Part shown: piece after piece, positions 18,161 to 27,853 of the stretch
Layout of the letters: every line of letters starts with the position of its first letter
Position numbering within the stretch: position 1 is the first letter of the stretch
From: Tabrizicola caldifontis
GTDB taxonomy: Bacteria > Pseudomonadota > Alphaproteobacteria > Rhodobacterales > Rhodobacteraceae
DNA: 64,000 nucleotides
Reading direction: 5' to 3'
NCBI RefSeq assembly: GCF_004762095.1
Contig: NZ_SIJH01000001.1
Location: 124,001-188,000, forward strand
Position numbers and translations under genes: made by a program
The notes under the pieces: generated by a model
What the model saw: only the letters and a program-made list of their open reading frames with translations
Database searches by the model: none
Told to the model about the DNA's origin: nothing

Positions 18161-18928
18161 ATGAATACAGGCGAAGCCATCCCCGAACGCACACTCTGGA
18201 ACCTGAGCGGCAATGACGCGCTGGGCTTCCTGCAAGGGCTTGTCTCGAACGACGTCCGCCCGCTGGAAGGTGCCCCCGGCATAGTCTGGGCCGCGCTGCT
18301 GACACCACAGGGCAAGTATCTGGCCGACTTCTTCATCGTCCGCCGGCCCGAGGGCGACCTGCTGATCGACATTGCCACCCCGCTGGCACCGGCCACCCTG
18401 AACCGGCTGACCCTTTACCGCCTGCGCGCCGACGCGCGGATCTCGCCCTCGACGCTGCATGTGCGCCGCGGCCTTGGCCCCGCCCCGCAAGGCGCACTGC
18501 CCGACCCGCGCCACCCTGCGCTAGGCTGGCGTGCCTATGGGGATCAGGCCGGCAGCCCCCCCGCAATCGATTGGGACGCGATCCGGGTGGAACATGTGAT
18601 CCCGGAAAGCGGCATCGAACTCGTCCCCAACGAAAGCTACATCCTGGAGCACGGGTTCGAACGCCTGCACGGGGTAGATTTCCGCAAGGGATGCTATGTC
18701 GGCCAGGAGGTCACTGCGAGGATGAAGCACAAGACCCAGCTGGCCAAGGGCCTTGTCCGCGTAGTGATAGACGGCAGCGCGCCGGTCGGCACCCCAATTC
18801 ATGCCGGCGACAGACAGGCCGGGGTCCTGTTCACCCAGGCCGGCGACCGGGCCTTGGCGTATCTGCGCTTTGACCGGGCCGATGGCCCGATGACCGCAGG
18901 AACAGCAAAGATCAGGCTGGACACCTGA
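18161..18928 (+). CDS. ygfZ: Folate-binding YgfZ-type Fe-S cluster assembly factor
   Basis: 255-residue GcvT-like folate-binding protein of the YgfZ/IBA57 family, which uses folate to help maintain or assemble certain iron-sulfur enzymes. The family signature KGCYVGQEVTARMKHKTQ is intact near residue 178, with the conserved Cys. ATG 18161 matches the family N-terminus; upstream in-frame codons are not conserved-looking. It lies downstream of and on the same strand as the ABC exporter, with 144 bases between. Confidence 0.88.
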   Translation: MNTGEAIPERTLWNLSGNDALGFLQGLVSNDVRPLEGAPGIVWAALLTPQGKYLADFFIVRRPEGDLLIDIATPLAPATLNRLTLYRLRADARISPSTLHVRRGLGPAPQGALPDPRHPALGWRAYGDQAGSPPAIDWDAIRVEHVIPESGIELVPNESYILEHGFERLHGVDFRKGCYVGQEVTARMKHKTQLAKGLVRVVIDGSAPVGTPIHAGDRQAGVLFTQAGDRALAYLRFDRADGPMTAGTAKIRLDT

Positions 18929-19165
18929 CCCGGCGTCCGATCACAGGGATTTGTCAGAATTTCTTACCAAACAGTTGAATTTCGCGGCGGCTTCGCTAAA
19001 TGTGGCGAACGCCTCCGGCAGATCGGCACAAGATACTGAGCCGCCCCGGCAAAGCCATGCACCGGTTGCATGGCCGCCATTCCAAACCGGAAGCACCGAA
19101 TCGATATCAAACCGTTACAACCCGCGAACGCCGCGAAAGACAAGAGCAAGAATAAGGACCGTCAG

Positions 19166-19492
19166 ATGTTCGACTCCATCGACAGCACCGCCTACAACTT
19201 CGAGCAGGGCCAGCGCGCGCGCAAGCTGTTTGCCGCCGTGGTTCTGGCTGCGCTGGATGATGCCATTGCGGACGACAAGAAGTACGGCAACGGACCCGAC
19301 CAGATCGCCCGTTGGGCGCGGTCGCGCGACGGGCGCGAAGTGCTGTCCTGCGCCGGGATCGACCCGAACGAGCGTGTCGTGAAGGGTCTGATGGAATTTG
19401 TCGCCAAGGGTGTGCGCACCTCCGTCGCCCTTAGCCGCGAGGAATCCGAACGCCGCCACGCGCTTGAGGCCGAACAGGCCGAAGCCGCCTGA
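19166..19492 (+). CDS. Small conserved rhodobacterial protein of unknown function
   Basis: 108-residue soluble, helical, charged protein. It begins MFDSIDSTAYNFEQGQRARKLF and includes ALDDAIADDKKYGNGPDQIARWARSR and a Cys in VLSCAGIDPNERV. AAGGA at 19154-19158 gives a well-spaced ribosome site, and a strong terminator follows the stop, so it is monocistronic. I recall very similar short proteins in many Rhodobacteraceae (a DUF of unknown role) but cannot give a function. The 236 bases upstream hold its presumed promoter and nothing else that I recognise. Confidence 0.75.
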   Translation: MFDSIDSTAYNFEQGQRARKLFAAVVLAALDDAIADDKKYGNGPDQIARWARSRDGREVLSCAGIDPNERVVKGLMEFVAKGVRTSVALSREESERRHALEAEQAEAA

Positions 19493-19518
19493 GGCGGCGA
19501 CCAGCCGATCAAACGACA

Positions 19519-19542
19519 GCGCGCCCTTCGGGGCGCGCTTTT
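19519..19542 (+). terminator. Rho-independent terminator
   Basis: An eight-base GC stem GCGCGCCC/GGGCGCGC (19519-19526 and 19531-19538) with a TTCG tetraloop is followed by TTTT. It lies 26 bases after the stop of the 108-residue protein and ends that transcript; it may also serve the convergent PopZ-like gene weakly. Confidence 0.88.
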
Positions 19543-19557
19543 CATTTCAGGGCTGCG

Positions 19558-20346
19558 TCAGTCCAGCGCCCGCGCGGCCAGGGCGCGGTTGATCTCGGCG
19601 CGGACCAGCTTGCGGACATTGCGGGTTATGCGCTCTCCAAGAACGCCCTGTAGTTCCTCGCGGATGATGCTGCGCACGATTTCCTGCAAGGCCTCTTCGT
19701 CCAGGACCGTCAGGGGATTTCCGTCCTTGTCGACCAGAGTCTGCGTTTCGTCCAGGATCGAACTGAATGCGGTCGGCCTACCGCGTTCTGCCTGGCCCAC
19801 CAACGCCTCGGGTTCGACGGTGGCAGGGTCTGCCGGGATGTCTTCCTGAACCCCCGCCCAAACCTCGGCATCGCGGGGTCCGGGCGCCAATTCCGCAATC
19901 TGCGGCTCTGGGATCACGGCTTCCGGCAAGTCCTCCTCGAACTCCGAAGGCACCTCCCAGACCGGCTCTGCTGCCATCTCGACCAAGGGGGGGCCTTCTT
20001 CCTCTGCGGGAAGGACAAGTTCGGCCTCTTCTGCACCAAGCGCCAGTTCCGCAAGCGGGGTCGGCTCTTCCTGCCAGATCGGATCCTGCCAGTCGGCATC
20101 GACGATCTGAGAGACAGCTTCCGATTCAGGCTCTGCGGGCCTGTCCGGCTCTGCCTTGGCCGCAGACGGGGGAGCCGCCATCGGCGCCTCAGCGTCATCG
20201 GTGACAACACGCAGGGCCGGGGTCAGGATCAGCTTGTCCTCACCCTGGCTGCGCGGTGCTGGTCTTGGGCGCATCTCGGCCGAGACCAGGCGACGGATGG
20301 AGGAGACCACATCCTCGATTTCATTGCTGCTGAGTGGCCCTGACAT
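19558..20346 (-). CDS. PopZ-like (DUF2497-type) acidic scaffold protein candidate
   Basis: 262-residue protein with three parts. The short N-terminal helix SSNEIEDVVSSIRRLVSAEM resembles the PopZ EEILASIRRI motif. A disordered middle of about 150 residues is rich in Glu, Pro and Ala. The C-terminal helical block ALQEIVRSIIREELQGVLGERITRNVRKLVRAEINRA follows. This is the architecture of PopZ polar organisers, and its neighbours tolC and pcm are those I recall beside popZ in other alphaproteobacteria. Overall identity looks low, so the call is by architecture and context. ATG 20346 is preferred, with GGAA upstream. Confidence 0.55.
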   Translation of the reverse strand: MSGPLSSNEIEDVVSSIRRLVSAEMRPRPAPRSQGEDKLILTPALRVVTDDAEAPMAAPPSAAKAEPDRPAEPESEAVSQIVDADWQDPIWQEEPTPLAELALGAEEAELVLPAEEEGPPLVEMAAEPVWEVPSEFEEDLPEAVIPEPQIAELAPGPRDAEVWAGVQEDIPADPATVEPEALVGQAERGRPTAFSSILDETQTLVDKDGNPLTVLDEEALQEIVRSIIREELQGVLGERITRNVRKLVRAEINRALAARALD

Positions 20347-20445
20347 CACTTGTTTCCGTAGCCGACTGCCGACCTCGACATCAGGTTACCCTGCCAACTC
20401 TCTAGCCGGCAACGCATTTCTACACGCGGCATGCGGGGGGGCGCG

Positions 20446-21810
20446 TCAGTTGCCGATCTTTTCCAGAATGCGGTCCAGCTTCTTGCCCTGAACGCTGTGC
20501 GACGGCGCCCTGCGAACCGTGTCGTAATAGGCCTCGGGGTCGTAGGTCGGAATGCCGAGCTTCAGATGTTCCGCCGTCAAAAGCCCCATCGTGGCCAGCA
20601 CGCGGTAGACCCCGACATAGCGCTGCGCTTCGGCCTGAAGACGGCTGTTGCGCGCGTTCAGAAGTTCCTGCTCGGCATCCAGCACGTCCAGTGTCGTACG
20701 CGTTCCGGCATTCGCCTCTTCGCGCACACCGTCAAATGCGGTCTGTGCGGCGCGGATCTGACGGTCCGATGCCTCGATCGAGGCCGCCGAAACGGCAAGG
20801 TTCGCCCAGGCGACACCCACGTTCTGGATCACGTTCACCGCCGTCTGCTGCAACGCGGCGCGGGCACGGTCCTTCCCGGCGATCGCCTGACGCTGCAACG
20901 ACGACAGCCGCCCGCCGGCATAGATCGTCTGGCTCATGTTCAGGCCGATGGTCTGCTTGTCCACTCCCCTGTCATCCGTCTCGACCGTGGCCCGGGCGCC
21001 GACCGTTGGCAGGCGCCCGGCCTCGGCCAGACGCAGCTGCAGGTCGCTGACAGTCACCAGATGCTGCGCCTGTCGGATCAGCGGGTTGGTCGAGCGAGCG
21101 ACGCCTTGCGCCTCTTCCAGCGACTTGGGCAGGGCCGGCGCCTTCGGCAGCGGGGCCAGACGGCCCGGATAGGCACCGGTCGCGGCCTTGTAGGCCTCGC
21201 GCGCCACCATCAGATCCCCTTCAGCCGCCGCCAACGCCGCGCGAGACCCGGCAAGCCGCGCCTCGGCAATGGCCACGTCGGTACGGGTGTTCTCTCCCAC
21301 CTCGAAACGCGCTTCTGCGGCGCGCAGTTCCTGGGTGATCAGCCGCAAGTTCGACTGCCGCAGCGCTACCACGTCCTGCGCCAGGCGCACATCGACATAG
21401 GCCTGAACCGCCGCCAAAAGCACCTGCTGCTCGACCTCGACCAACGCCTGGCGCGTCGCCAGAACGCTTTCCCGCGCTATCGCGATCCCGATTTGCGAGC
21501 GTCCGAAGTCCAGAAGCGTCAGGTCTGCCGTCAGCTGCAGCGAGGCACTGGTGCCGTCCACGACCGCCGCGCCGCTATCGGTCCGGCCCCAGCCGGCCTG
21601 CGCGGTGTAGGCGATGACCGGCCGCAGCGAGGAGACCGCCTGCGCCACATCCTCGTCCGCGGCGCGCAGAACCGCGCGGTTCTGATCAAGCAGGTTGGAG
21701 TTGCGATAGGCCGCAATCAACGCATCGGCCAGCGTTTCGGCCCCTGCAACCGGCGCGGCCAGCGCTCCGGCCACCGCAACCACGACCGTCCTCATCCATG
21801 CCCGCATCAT
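20446..21810 (-). CDS. tolC: TolC family outer-membrane efflux protein
   Basis: 454-residue outer-membrane efflux channel. A signal peptide (MMRAWMRTVVVAVAGALAAPVAGA) is followed by two OEP repeats. The first contains TLADALIAAYRNSNLLDQNRAVLRAADEDV and the second starts near ALPKSLEEAQGVARSTNPLI; both have long coiled-coil helices rich in Ala/Gln/Glu. ATG 21810 has GGAAAGG upstream and gives a standard signal peptide; the frame extends 26 codons further upstream without a plausible leader. It acts as the exit duct for RND or type I exporters that lie elsewhere. Confidence 0.9.
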   Translation of the reverse strand: MMRAWMRTVVVAVAGALAAPVAGAETLADALIAAYRNSNLLDQNRAVLRAADEDVAQAVSSLRPVIAYTAQAGWGRTDSGAAVVDGTSASLQLTADLTLLDFGRSQIGIAIARESVLATRQALVEVEQQVLLAAVQAYVDVRLAQDVVALRQSNLRLITQELRAAEARFEVGENTRTDVAIAEARLAGSRAALAAAEGDLMVAREAYKAATGAYPGRLAPLPKAPALPKSLEEAQGVARSTNPLIRQAQHLVTVSDLQLRLAEAGRLPTVGARATVETDDRGVDKQTIGLNMSQTIYAGGRLSSLQRQAIAGKDRARAALQQTAVNVIQNVGVAWANLAVSAASIEASDRQIRAAQTAFDGVREEANAGTRTTLDVLDAEQELLNARNSRLQAEAQRYVGVYRVLATMGLLTAEHLKLGIPTYDPEAYYDTVRRAPSHSVQGKKLDRILEKIGN

Positions 21811-21900
21811 TCTGCCTTTCCTTTGCCCGCGCACTCCTGCGGTTGTATGATCAAGGATCCGAACGGACGCTTGGCCCTCTCCGGACAAGGCCCTAGGGGC

Positions 21901-22554
21901 CTAAAGCACAAAGCCCCGCTTCCTGGCAAAGCCGTTCAGCACCGGGGCCGCGGCGTTGAACACCGGACGCCAGCTCATGTCACCCTCACTCTTGAAGCCG
22001 ACCTTCGCCGTTCCCAGCGGCCCGTCCATGAAGATCGCCCCGATGCGTCCCCCATCCTTGAGCTGTGCCAGCAGCGCATCGGGCACCGTTTCCACCCCAC
22101 CCTCGATGGTGATCACGTCATAAGGTGCATGCTTCGGTGCCCCGGCGACCAAGGCGCCGGGCAACACATGCGCGTTGTCCACACCCTCTGCCGACAGAAG
22201 ACGCGCAGCCTCGGCAGCAAGGGTCTCGTCCTCTTCCACGGCCACGACGGTGCCTGCCAGCCTGGCGATGACCGCGGCCGAATAACCAAGACCGCAGCCG
22301 ATATCGAGCACCATCTCTCCGGGCTGGATATCCAGCGCATCAAGAAGCTTTGCCAGCGTCCGCGGCTCCAGCATCACGCGGCCCCCGCCGATGTCGAGGT
22401 TTTCGCCGACATAGGCTGCCTCGCGCCGCTCTGCGGGCACATAGACCTCGCGCGGGACCGACAGCATCGCGTCGATGATGGGGAACTTGGTCACATCCGA
22501 GGGGCGGACCTGGGTATCCACCATCATCACTCGGCGGGAGGCGAAATCGCTCAT
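21901..22554 (-). CDS. Protein-L-isoaspartate O-methyltransferase family protein
   Basis: 217-residue SAM-dependent methyltransferase of the PCMT family, which repairs isoaspartyl damage or, in divergent forms, has another substrate. The SAM motif [21 protein letters not shown], the acidic VVAVEEDE and the post-motif [18 protein letters not shown] are present. This is the shorter, divergent subtype found beside tolC in alphaproteobacteria. ATG 22554 ([11 protein letters not shown]) fits the family start; the ribosome site is weak. Confidence 0.82.
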   Translation of the reverse strand: MSDFASRRVMMVDTQVRPSDVTKFPIIDAMLSVPREVYVPAERREAAYVGENLDIGGGRVMLEPRTLAKLLDALDIQPGEMVLDIGCGLGYSAAVIARLAGTVVAVEEDETLAAEAARLLSAEGVDNAHVLPGALVAGAPKHAPYDVITIEGGVETVPDALLAQLKDGGRIGAIFMDGPLGTAKVGFKSEGDMSWRPVFNAAAPVLNGFARKRGFVL

Positions 22555-22669
22555 TCTGAACTCGATGATTTCATGGCTCTGTCGGGCAGTCTTGCCACAG
22601 AACCCCGGACCTCGCAACGGGCGAAAGCCGCAGGATCATGGATTTGGCCAAGGGCGCACCGTCCGCCGG

Positions 22670-23647
22670 TCATGTCTGCATGCCCACGCCTGATCCTGCC
22701 GAATGGGCGACGGACAACGCGCGTTCGCCAAGCTTGCGGAACTTGTCCGATGCCCGGGTCAGACGACCCTTCCATTCCGGCATCGGTTCCTGCCCCTCGG
22801 TCACCCGCAAGAAGACCTGCAACATGCAGGCCACCGCAAAAGGTTCGATCAGCGCGGCCTTGACGGCCCATGCGAAGATCAGGGCAAGGACGAACGTGCC
22901 CGCCATGTCGTCGCCCGGCATCACCCCTGCAAGGGCCGCAGCCGGACCAAGCACGGCCAGAAAGACCAGGGTAGCCAGAACCCAGGTCATCAGCGCAAGC
23001 CACGCCGCGTTGGCCAGCATAGGCCGGGCATTCTGCGCATAAAGCACCAGGCCGTCATGCGCGGCCTCCCACGCGTTTTCCGAACGGGTGCGGATCGCGT
23101 GGCCCAGGATCACCCCGTCGATCAGGCCGACCGCCAGGCGCAGATATGCCTGAAGCCCGCCCATCAGCCGGTCAAGCCCCGGGATCGGCAGAAATGACAT
23201 CAGCCCCCCCAGCAGGCCGGTCACCGCATTGATCACGCCCTTCACCAGCACATCCAGTGCAAACAGCGCCGAGGCCTGACCAAAGCGCGCTTTCACCACT
23301 TCGCGAGCATGGGCGATCTGCCCCCTGCCGCCGGGAACGGACCTGCCATCCAGCAGCTCGACCATCACGGCGATGTGGCCGGCCTTGACCATGTAAAGGG
23401 TGTAATCACGCAGGAAGAAGATCACCCCGGCCGTCAGTGCGAGCCCCGCCGCACCGCCCCAGAACGCGCTGGACGCCTGAAAATCCTCGTCCCCGAAGGC
23501 CCCGAATCCGTAGCCGACACCAGCGCCCGTGCCGGTGACAATGACCAGGGCCGCAGCCATGCCGAAATAGACGACGACACGGAACACCAGGAATGGGGCC
23601 GTGCGCAGCATGATCCGAAAGGCCTTGGAAATGCTGAAATCCCACAT
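22670..23647 (-). CDS. Polytopic membrane protein of unknown function
   Basis: 325-residue protein with about six hydrophobic segments, a glycine-rich GTGTGAGVGYGFGAFG loop near residue 45, and a C-terminal soluble tail. ATG 23647 begins MWDFSISKAF. It has no transporter or enzyme motif I recognise. It lies downstream of dxs on the same strand, 59 bases from the dxs stop, and could be read with it. Function unknown. Confidence 0.65.
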   Translation of the reverse strand: MWDFSISKAFRIMLRTAPFLVFRVVVYFGMAAALVIVTGTGAGVGYGFGAFGDEDFQASSAFWGGAAGLALTAGVIFFLRDYTLYMVKAGHIAVMVELLDGRSVPGGRGQIAHAREVVKARFGQASALFALDVLVKGVINAVTGLLGGLMSFLPIPGLDRLMGGLQAYLRLAVGLIDGVILGHAIRTRSENAWEAAHDGLVLYAQNARPMLANAAWLALMTWVLATLVFLAVLGPAAALAGVMPGDDMAGTFVLALIFAWAVKAALIEPFAVACMLQVFLRVTEGQEPMPEWKGRLTRASDKFRKLGERALSVAHSAGSGVGMQT

Positions 23648-23706
23648 CTGCACACCTGAAATCCACAGGCGCAAAGCGTGGCGTCGGACCAGCCGGAATG
23701 CAAGCG

Positions 23707-25641
23707 TCAGATCAGCCTTGGCCGCGACATGGGCACGACGACTGGTTCCATTCTGGTAAACAATTCTCGGCATTTTGCGGCAATGTCCCCGGCGCGGAGA
23801 CCGGCCTCGGCATACATCTCGGACGGGCTTGCCTGATCTATGAAACGGTCGGGCAGCGTCAGCGTGCGGACCACCTTCCCCCGGTCCAGCCCGCCGGTTC
23901 GCGCAAGGTAGTGCAGCACCTGTGCGCCGAAGCCGCCCTCTGCCCCCTGTTCCAGCGTCATCAGCACCTCATGAGTGTCGAGCAGCCGGTCTATCAGCCC
24001 CGTATCCAGCGGCTTGGCAAAGCGGGCATCGGCCACCGTGATGTCGATGCCTTCCTCCGCCAGCAGGTCGGCCGCCGCCAGCGCCTCCGACAGGTGCGCC
24101 CCGAAGGAAAGGATCGCAACCCCCTTGCCTTCGCGCACCATGCGGCCCTTGCCGATCTTCAGCACCTCGCCCGTGGCGGGCAGGTCCACCCCCACACCTT
24201 CACCCCGCGGATAGCGGAAGGCGATGGGGCCTGCGTCATGCGCCACCGCCGTGGCCAGCATGTGGACGAGTTCCGCCTCGTCCCCGGCGGCCATCACCAC
24301 CATGTTCGGCAGGCTGGACAGGAAGCCGATGTCAAACGCGCCGGCGTGGGTCGCGCCGTCCTGTCCCACCAGACCCGCGCGGTCGATCGCAAAACGGACG
24401 GGCAGATTCTGCAACGCCACATCATGCACGATCTGGTCGTAGCCGCGCTGCAGGAAGCTGGAATAGATCGCGCAGAAGGGCCGCATGCCGCTTGCGGCAA
24501 GGCCTGCCGCGAAGGTCACCCCGTGCTGCTCGGCGATGCCCACGTCGAAGACGCGCGCGGGGAAGCGGCGCTGCATGATGTCCAGCCCCGTGCCGCCCGG
24601 CATCGCGGCGGTGATCGCCACGATGCGCGGATCGCGCGCGGCCATTTCGGTCAGCTTGTCGCCGAAGACCTGGGTGTAGCTTGGCGCGTTCGACTTGCCC
24701 TTGACCTGCTGGCCAGTCGCCACGTCGAACCTGGCTACCCCGTGATACTTGTCGTCTGCCCCCTCGGCCGGGGCATAGCCCTTCCCCTTGACCGTGACGC
24801 AGTGAATGAGCACGGGCCCCGAGGCGCGCGCCTTGGCTGCCCGCAACGTGGTCAGAAGATGGCCCATGTCATGCCCGTCGATCGGGCCGATGTATTCGAA
24901 ACCGAACTCCTCGAACAGCGTGCCCCCACCCGGCAATCCTGTCACCAGCGACCGCGCCCGCCGCGCGCCGTCACGGACCGGGCCGGGCAGCGCCGCCTCC
25001 AGCCCTTCGGCCGCGGCCTTGAGCATGGCGAAGGGGCCCTTTTCGGCAATGGCGTTCAGATAGGCCGACATTGCGCCCACAGGCGGGGCAATCGACATGT
25101 CGTTGTCGTTCAGGATGACGAACAGCCGTTCCTTCAGATGCCCGGCATGGTTCAGCGCCTCATAGGCCATGCCCGCCGTGATCGCCCCGTCGCCGATGAC
25201 GGCAATGGTGTCGCCGACCGCCATGCCCATCCTGCGGCCCATTGCAAAGCCCAGCGCGGCACTGATCGAGGTCGAACTGTGCGCCGCACCGAAGGGGTCG
25301 TACTCGCTTTCGCTGCGCTTGGTAAAGCCTGATAGCCCGCCCTTCTGTCGCAGCGTTCCCATCCGGTCACGCCGCCCGGTGATTATCTTGTGCGGATAGC
25401 ACTGGTGGCCCACGTCCCAGATCAGCTTGTCGAAGGGCGTGTTGAACACGGCATGAATTGCCACCGTCAATTCCACCACCCCCAGCGAAGAGCCCAGATG
25501 CCCACCGGTGCGGCTCACGATCTCGATCGTCTCCTGCCGCAACTCGCGCGCAAGAGTGCCCAGTTCTGCATCGCTCAAGGCCTTCAGGTCCACCGGGCTG
25601 GCCACCCGGTCAAGGGTCGGAGTACGGCTTTCGTGGTCCAT
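23707..25641 (-). CDS. dxs: 1-deoxy-D-xylulose-5-phosphate synthase
   Basis: 644-residue cytoplasmic thiamine-diphosphate enzyme joining pyruvate and glyceraldehyde-3-phosphate, the entry to the MEP isoprenoid pathway that feeds carotenoids, phytol and quinones. [30 protein letters not shown] (ThDP/Mg motif), IGPIDGHDM, and the transketolase-like Pyr domain with [14 protein letters not shown] are all present. The length is normal. ATG 25641 is preceded by CGGAGG. It follows the puf operon, as in Rhodobacter species, and may be read partly by puf readthrough. Confidence 0.96.
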   Translation of the reverse strand: MDHESRTPTLDRVASPVDLKALSDAELGTLARELRQETIEIVSRTGGHLGSSLGVVELTVAIHAVFNTPFDKLIWDVGHQCYPHKIITGRRDRMGTLRQKGGLSGFTKRSESEYDPFGAAHSSTSISAALGFAMGRRMGMAVGDTIAVIGDGAITAGMAYEALNHAGHLKERLFVILNDNDMSIAPPVGAMSAYLNAIAEKGPFAMLKAAAEGLEAALPGPVRDGARRARSLVTGLPGGGTLFEEFGFEYIGPIDGHDMGHLLTTLRAAKARASGPVLIHCVTVKGKGYAPAEGADDKYHGVARFDVATGQQVKGKSNAPSYTQVFGDKLTEMAARDPRIVAITAAMPGGTGLDIMQRRFPARVFDVGIAEQHGVTFAAGLAASGMRPFCAIYSSFLQRGYDQIVHDVALQNLPVRFAIDRAGLVGQDGATHAGAFDIGFLSSLPNMVVMAAGDEAELVHMLATAVAHDAGPIAFRYPRGEGVGVDLPATGEVLKIGKGRMVREGKGVAILSFGAHLSEALAAADLLAEEGIDITVADARFAKPLDTGLIDRLLDTHEVLMTLEQGAEGGFGAQVLHYLARTGGLDRGKVVRTLTLPDRFIDQASPSEMYAEAGLRAGDIAAKCRELFTRMEPVVVPMSRPRLI

Positions 25642-25658
25642 CGTGGCCTCCGTTCGGG

Positions 25659-25694
25659 AAAAAGGTGCCGTGTGGAAGTGGCCCACACGGCACC
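25659..25694 (-). terminator. Rho-independent terminator of the puf operon
   Basis: On the minus strand a 12-base stem GGTGCCGTGTGG/CCACACGGCACC (25683-25694 and 25664-25675) with a 7-base loop is followed by TTTTT (25663-25659). It lies between pufX and dxs, about 17 bases before the dxs start codon, so it also overlaps the dxs 5' leader. Confidence 0.88.
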
Positions 25695-25775
25695 AGGTCC
25701 CTGTCGCCAACAGGAAGGGAACCGGGCTGTGGTTGCGCCCCGGATCCGGGCTGGCAGTTGCCCGGATGTGTTGCA

Positions 25776-25800
25776 GGGGGCGGGTCATGTGCCCGCCCCC
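25776..25800 (-). promoter_or_regulatory. Stable hairpin directly after pufX
   Basis: A nine-base GC stem (GGGGGCGGG at 25776-25784 with CCCGCCCCC at 25792-25800, plus-strand orientation) with a 7-base loop begins eight bases past the pufX stop. It lacks a T-run, so it is more likely a 3'-end protection or processing structure than a terminator. With the terminator at 25659 it delimits a puf 3' untranslated region. Confidence 0.6.
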
Positions 25801-25808
25801 CGATCGCG

Positions 25809-26039
25809 TCAGACCTGGACGGTTTTCTCGATCACGAAAAGGTTAGACCAGGTGTTAGGGTCGGGGGCCTGCTTGCTTTCGTCAGGCAGAAGAAGGCTGA
25901 CGCCATAGATCGCCCAGAGGATCAGGCCGACCGAGAAGACGAATATGGCCGCCATTCCGGCCCCTTTCATCATCTGGCCAAGGCCCCAGTAGGCCAGCCC
26001 GGCAAAGCGCCCTTCGCGGAAATAGTCGTCGGACATCAT
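25809..26039 (-). CDS. pufX: PufX, LH1-reaction-centre organising protein
   Basis: 76-residue single-pass membrane protein. The core [28 protein letters not shown] resembles Rhodobacter PufX, with the QMMKGAG motif. In Rhodobacter PufX leaves a gap in the LH1 ring so quinone can pass and shapes the core complex. ATG 26039 is followed by a second ATG at 26036, which could also serve. Its place as the last puf gene, with no pufC present in the window, is the hallmark of the Rhodobacter clade. The termini are poorly conserved, as usual for PufX. Confidence 0.9.
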   Translation of the reverse strand: MMSDDYFREGRFAGLAYWGLGQMMKGAGMAAIFVFSVGLILWAIYGVSLLLPDESKQAPDPNTWSNLFVIEKTVQV

Positions 26040-26051
26040 CCGTTCCTTTCC

Positions 26052-26975
26052 TCAGTTCATCGGCGCGTAGCCGTGTTCCTGTGCCCAGACATACCAGTTG
26101 TCCACGACCGTGCCGGTCAGCAGGATCCCGATGCCCCCGGTCAGCGTGACCAGGATCGCGAACCACCAGGCCCAGCGGTGAATGCCCTCCATCGTGGCGT
26201 TGAACCCCATGGTCCAGCGCCAGAACAGAGCCGCGCGTTCCGCGGCGGTACCGCGGTCGGCGATCTGCTCCAGCTCTCGGTCACCGCCGAAGCGGGAAAC
26301 TGCAAGGATCGTCGCCCCGTGCATCGCGAACAGCAGCGCCGACCCGTAAAGGAAGACGATGCTGAGGGCGTGGAATGGGTTGTAGAACAGGTTGCCGTAG
26401 GTCAGGCTGAAGGTGTTGGTCCAGTCGAGATGGGTGAAGATGCCATAGGGCACCGCCTCGCTCCACGATCCCATCAGGATCGGCCGGATCAGCCCCAGCA
26501 CCAGGAACAGCCAAATGGCGCTGGCAAAGGCCCAGCAGATGTGCTTGCCCATGCCCAGGGCCTGGGCCCGCAGATAGCTGCGCACCCACCAGGCCAGCAC
26601 GCTGATCAGAAGGAAGAACGAAGCGATCAGCCAGTATCCCCCCTCGGCAAGCGGCGGGAAGCCCAGTCCGTATTCCGGCGCCGGCGGATCGAGCGACAGC
26701 CAGAACAGGTCGCGCAGGAACACCGCCGGGTTGAAGCCCGCCTGATACCAGAACCATGCGCCCACCATGGTGAACCACACGACCCCGGAGAACAGCGAGA
26801 TCACCCCCATCGTTCCCAGATAGACAGGCCCGAGCTGGGCATTGCCGAACCAGCCGGCCAGCGTCGAGAAGCTGGCGCTGCGCGTCCGGTTGGCCAGATC
26901 CACGCCCTCGACCATCCCCATTTCGGGGACGCCGCGAACCTGCACCTGGTTGAAGATGTTCTGATACTCAGCCAT
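26052..26975 (-). CDS. pufM: Photosynthetic reaction centre M subunit
   Basis: 307-residue, five-helix membrane subunit of the type II reaction centre, binding bacteriochlorophyll, bacteriopheophytin, the QA quinone and the non-haem iron with PufL. Conserved stretches include [30 protein letters not shown] and [30 protein letters not shown], containing the pigment and iron His residues, and the late [20 protein letters not shown]. The length equals Rhodobacter PufM. The start overlaps the pufL stop by eight bases. Confidence 0.98.
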   Translation of the reverse strand: MAEYQNIFNQVQVRGVPEMGMVEGVDLANRTRSASFSTLAGWFGNAQLGPVYLGTMGVISLFSGVVWFTMVGAWFWYQAGFNPAVFLRDLFWLSLDPPAPEYGLGFPPLAEGGYWLIASFFLLISVLAWWVRSYLRAQALGMGKHICWAFASAIWLFLVLGLIRPILMGSWSEAVPYGIFTHLDWTNTFSLTYGNLFYNPFHALSIVFLYGSALLFAMHGATILAVSRFGGDRELEQIADRGTAAERAALFWRWTMGFNATMEGIHRWAWWFAILVTLTGGIGILLTGTVVDNWYVWAQEHGYAPMN

Positions 26976-27816
26976 TGACGCCTCCCGGAATGTCGGCCCA
27001 CCACGGCAGCTGAAGCCACCAGTCCCACCACACGACCCACTGGTCGAACCAGATGGTGCCCGAGATCACGATGCAGACCGCGCTCCAGAAGCCGGCGTTC
27101 AGCGCCAGAAGCAGGCCCAGACGGTGGATGCCCAGCGTGCCGACCGAATAGCCGATGAAGTCGCGGAAGAAGGTGTCCTCGTGGTCGGGCGTCCGCATCT
27201 CCTTGCCCTTTTCGGGGTTGGCCGCCGAAAGGATCAGGCCGCCATGCAGGGCAAGCGCCAGCGCGTTGGTGAAGAAGAAGCTCACCGCGATCATGTGCGC
27301 CGGGTTGTAGTGGAAGTTGCCATAGGTGTAGCCGGTGTTCGACACCCAGTCGAGGTGGGTCCAGATGCCATAGGGGAAGGCATAGCCCCAGGCCCCCATC
27401 AGCACCGGCCGGATCACGACCAGGGTGACATAGGCGAAGATGGCCACGCCGAACGCGAAGGGCACATGGTAACCCATGCCCAGCTTGCGGCAGATTTCCA
27501 CCTCGCGCAGCGCCCAGCTGACGAAGGCGCCGATGGCGCAGATCGTGATCAGCTGCCAAAGCCCGCCCTCGCGCAGCGGCGCGAAAGCCAGCCCGTATTC
27601 CACCCGCGGCGGGTCGATCGAGATCAGCCACGGGTTCCAGACGCCTTCCAGCGCGGTTCCGTAGAAGATCAGGATGGTGCCCAGGGCGGCAAAGAAGAAG
27701 GTCGTTACGCCGAAGAAACCGACGTAGAAGGGACCCACCCAGAAGTCGAACAGGTTCCCGCCGACCAGCGTGCCGCCCGGCACGCGGTATTTTCGTTCGA
27801 AGCTGAGCAGTGCCAT
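26968..27816 (-). CDS. pufL: Photosynthetic reaction centre L subunit
   Basis: 282-residue, five-helix membrane subunit of the type II reaction centre that holds the QB site and half of the special pair. Conserved blocks include [18 protein letters not shown] at the start, [49 protein letters not shown] (pigment and iron His) and the QB loop [14 protein letters not shown]. It is the Rhodobacter length. It is separated from pufA by a 122-base spacer with strong hairpins and overlaps pufM by eight bases. Confidence 0.98.
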   Translation of the reverse strand: MALLSFERKYRVPGGTLVGGNLFDFWVGPFYVGFFGVTTFFFAALGTILIFYGTALEGVWNPWLISIDPPRVEYGLAFAPLREGGLWQLITICAIGAFVSWALREVEICRKLGMGYHVPFAFGVAIFAYVTLVVIRPVLMGAWGYAFPYGIWTHLDWVSNTGYTYGNFHYNPAHMIAVSFFFTNALALALHGGLILSAANPEKGKEMRTPDHEDTFFRDFIGYSVGTLGIHRLGLLLALNAGFWSAVCIVISGTIWFDQWVVWWDWWLQLPWWADIPGGVNG

Positions 27817-27853
27817 GCTTCTATCTCCGCTAGGTCCGGGGCCGCATCGGGCG

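Noticed and set aside
20431-22863. Very long plus-strand open frame of 810 codons
   Set aside because: It is antisense to the PopZ-like, tolC, pcm and membrane-protein genes, is His/Arg/Pro-rich, and matches no family; it is a GC-rich antisense artefact.
23698-25332. 544-codon plus-strand open frame
   Set aside because: Antisense to dxs, whose minus-strand product is fully conserved; composition is typical of a shadow frame.
25738-25750. CCCGGATCCGGGC near pufX as a third copy of the CCCGGACCTGATC repeat
   Set aside because: It lacks the ACCT core and is short enough to be chance in GC-rich DNA.
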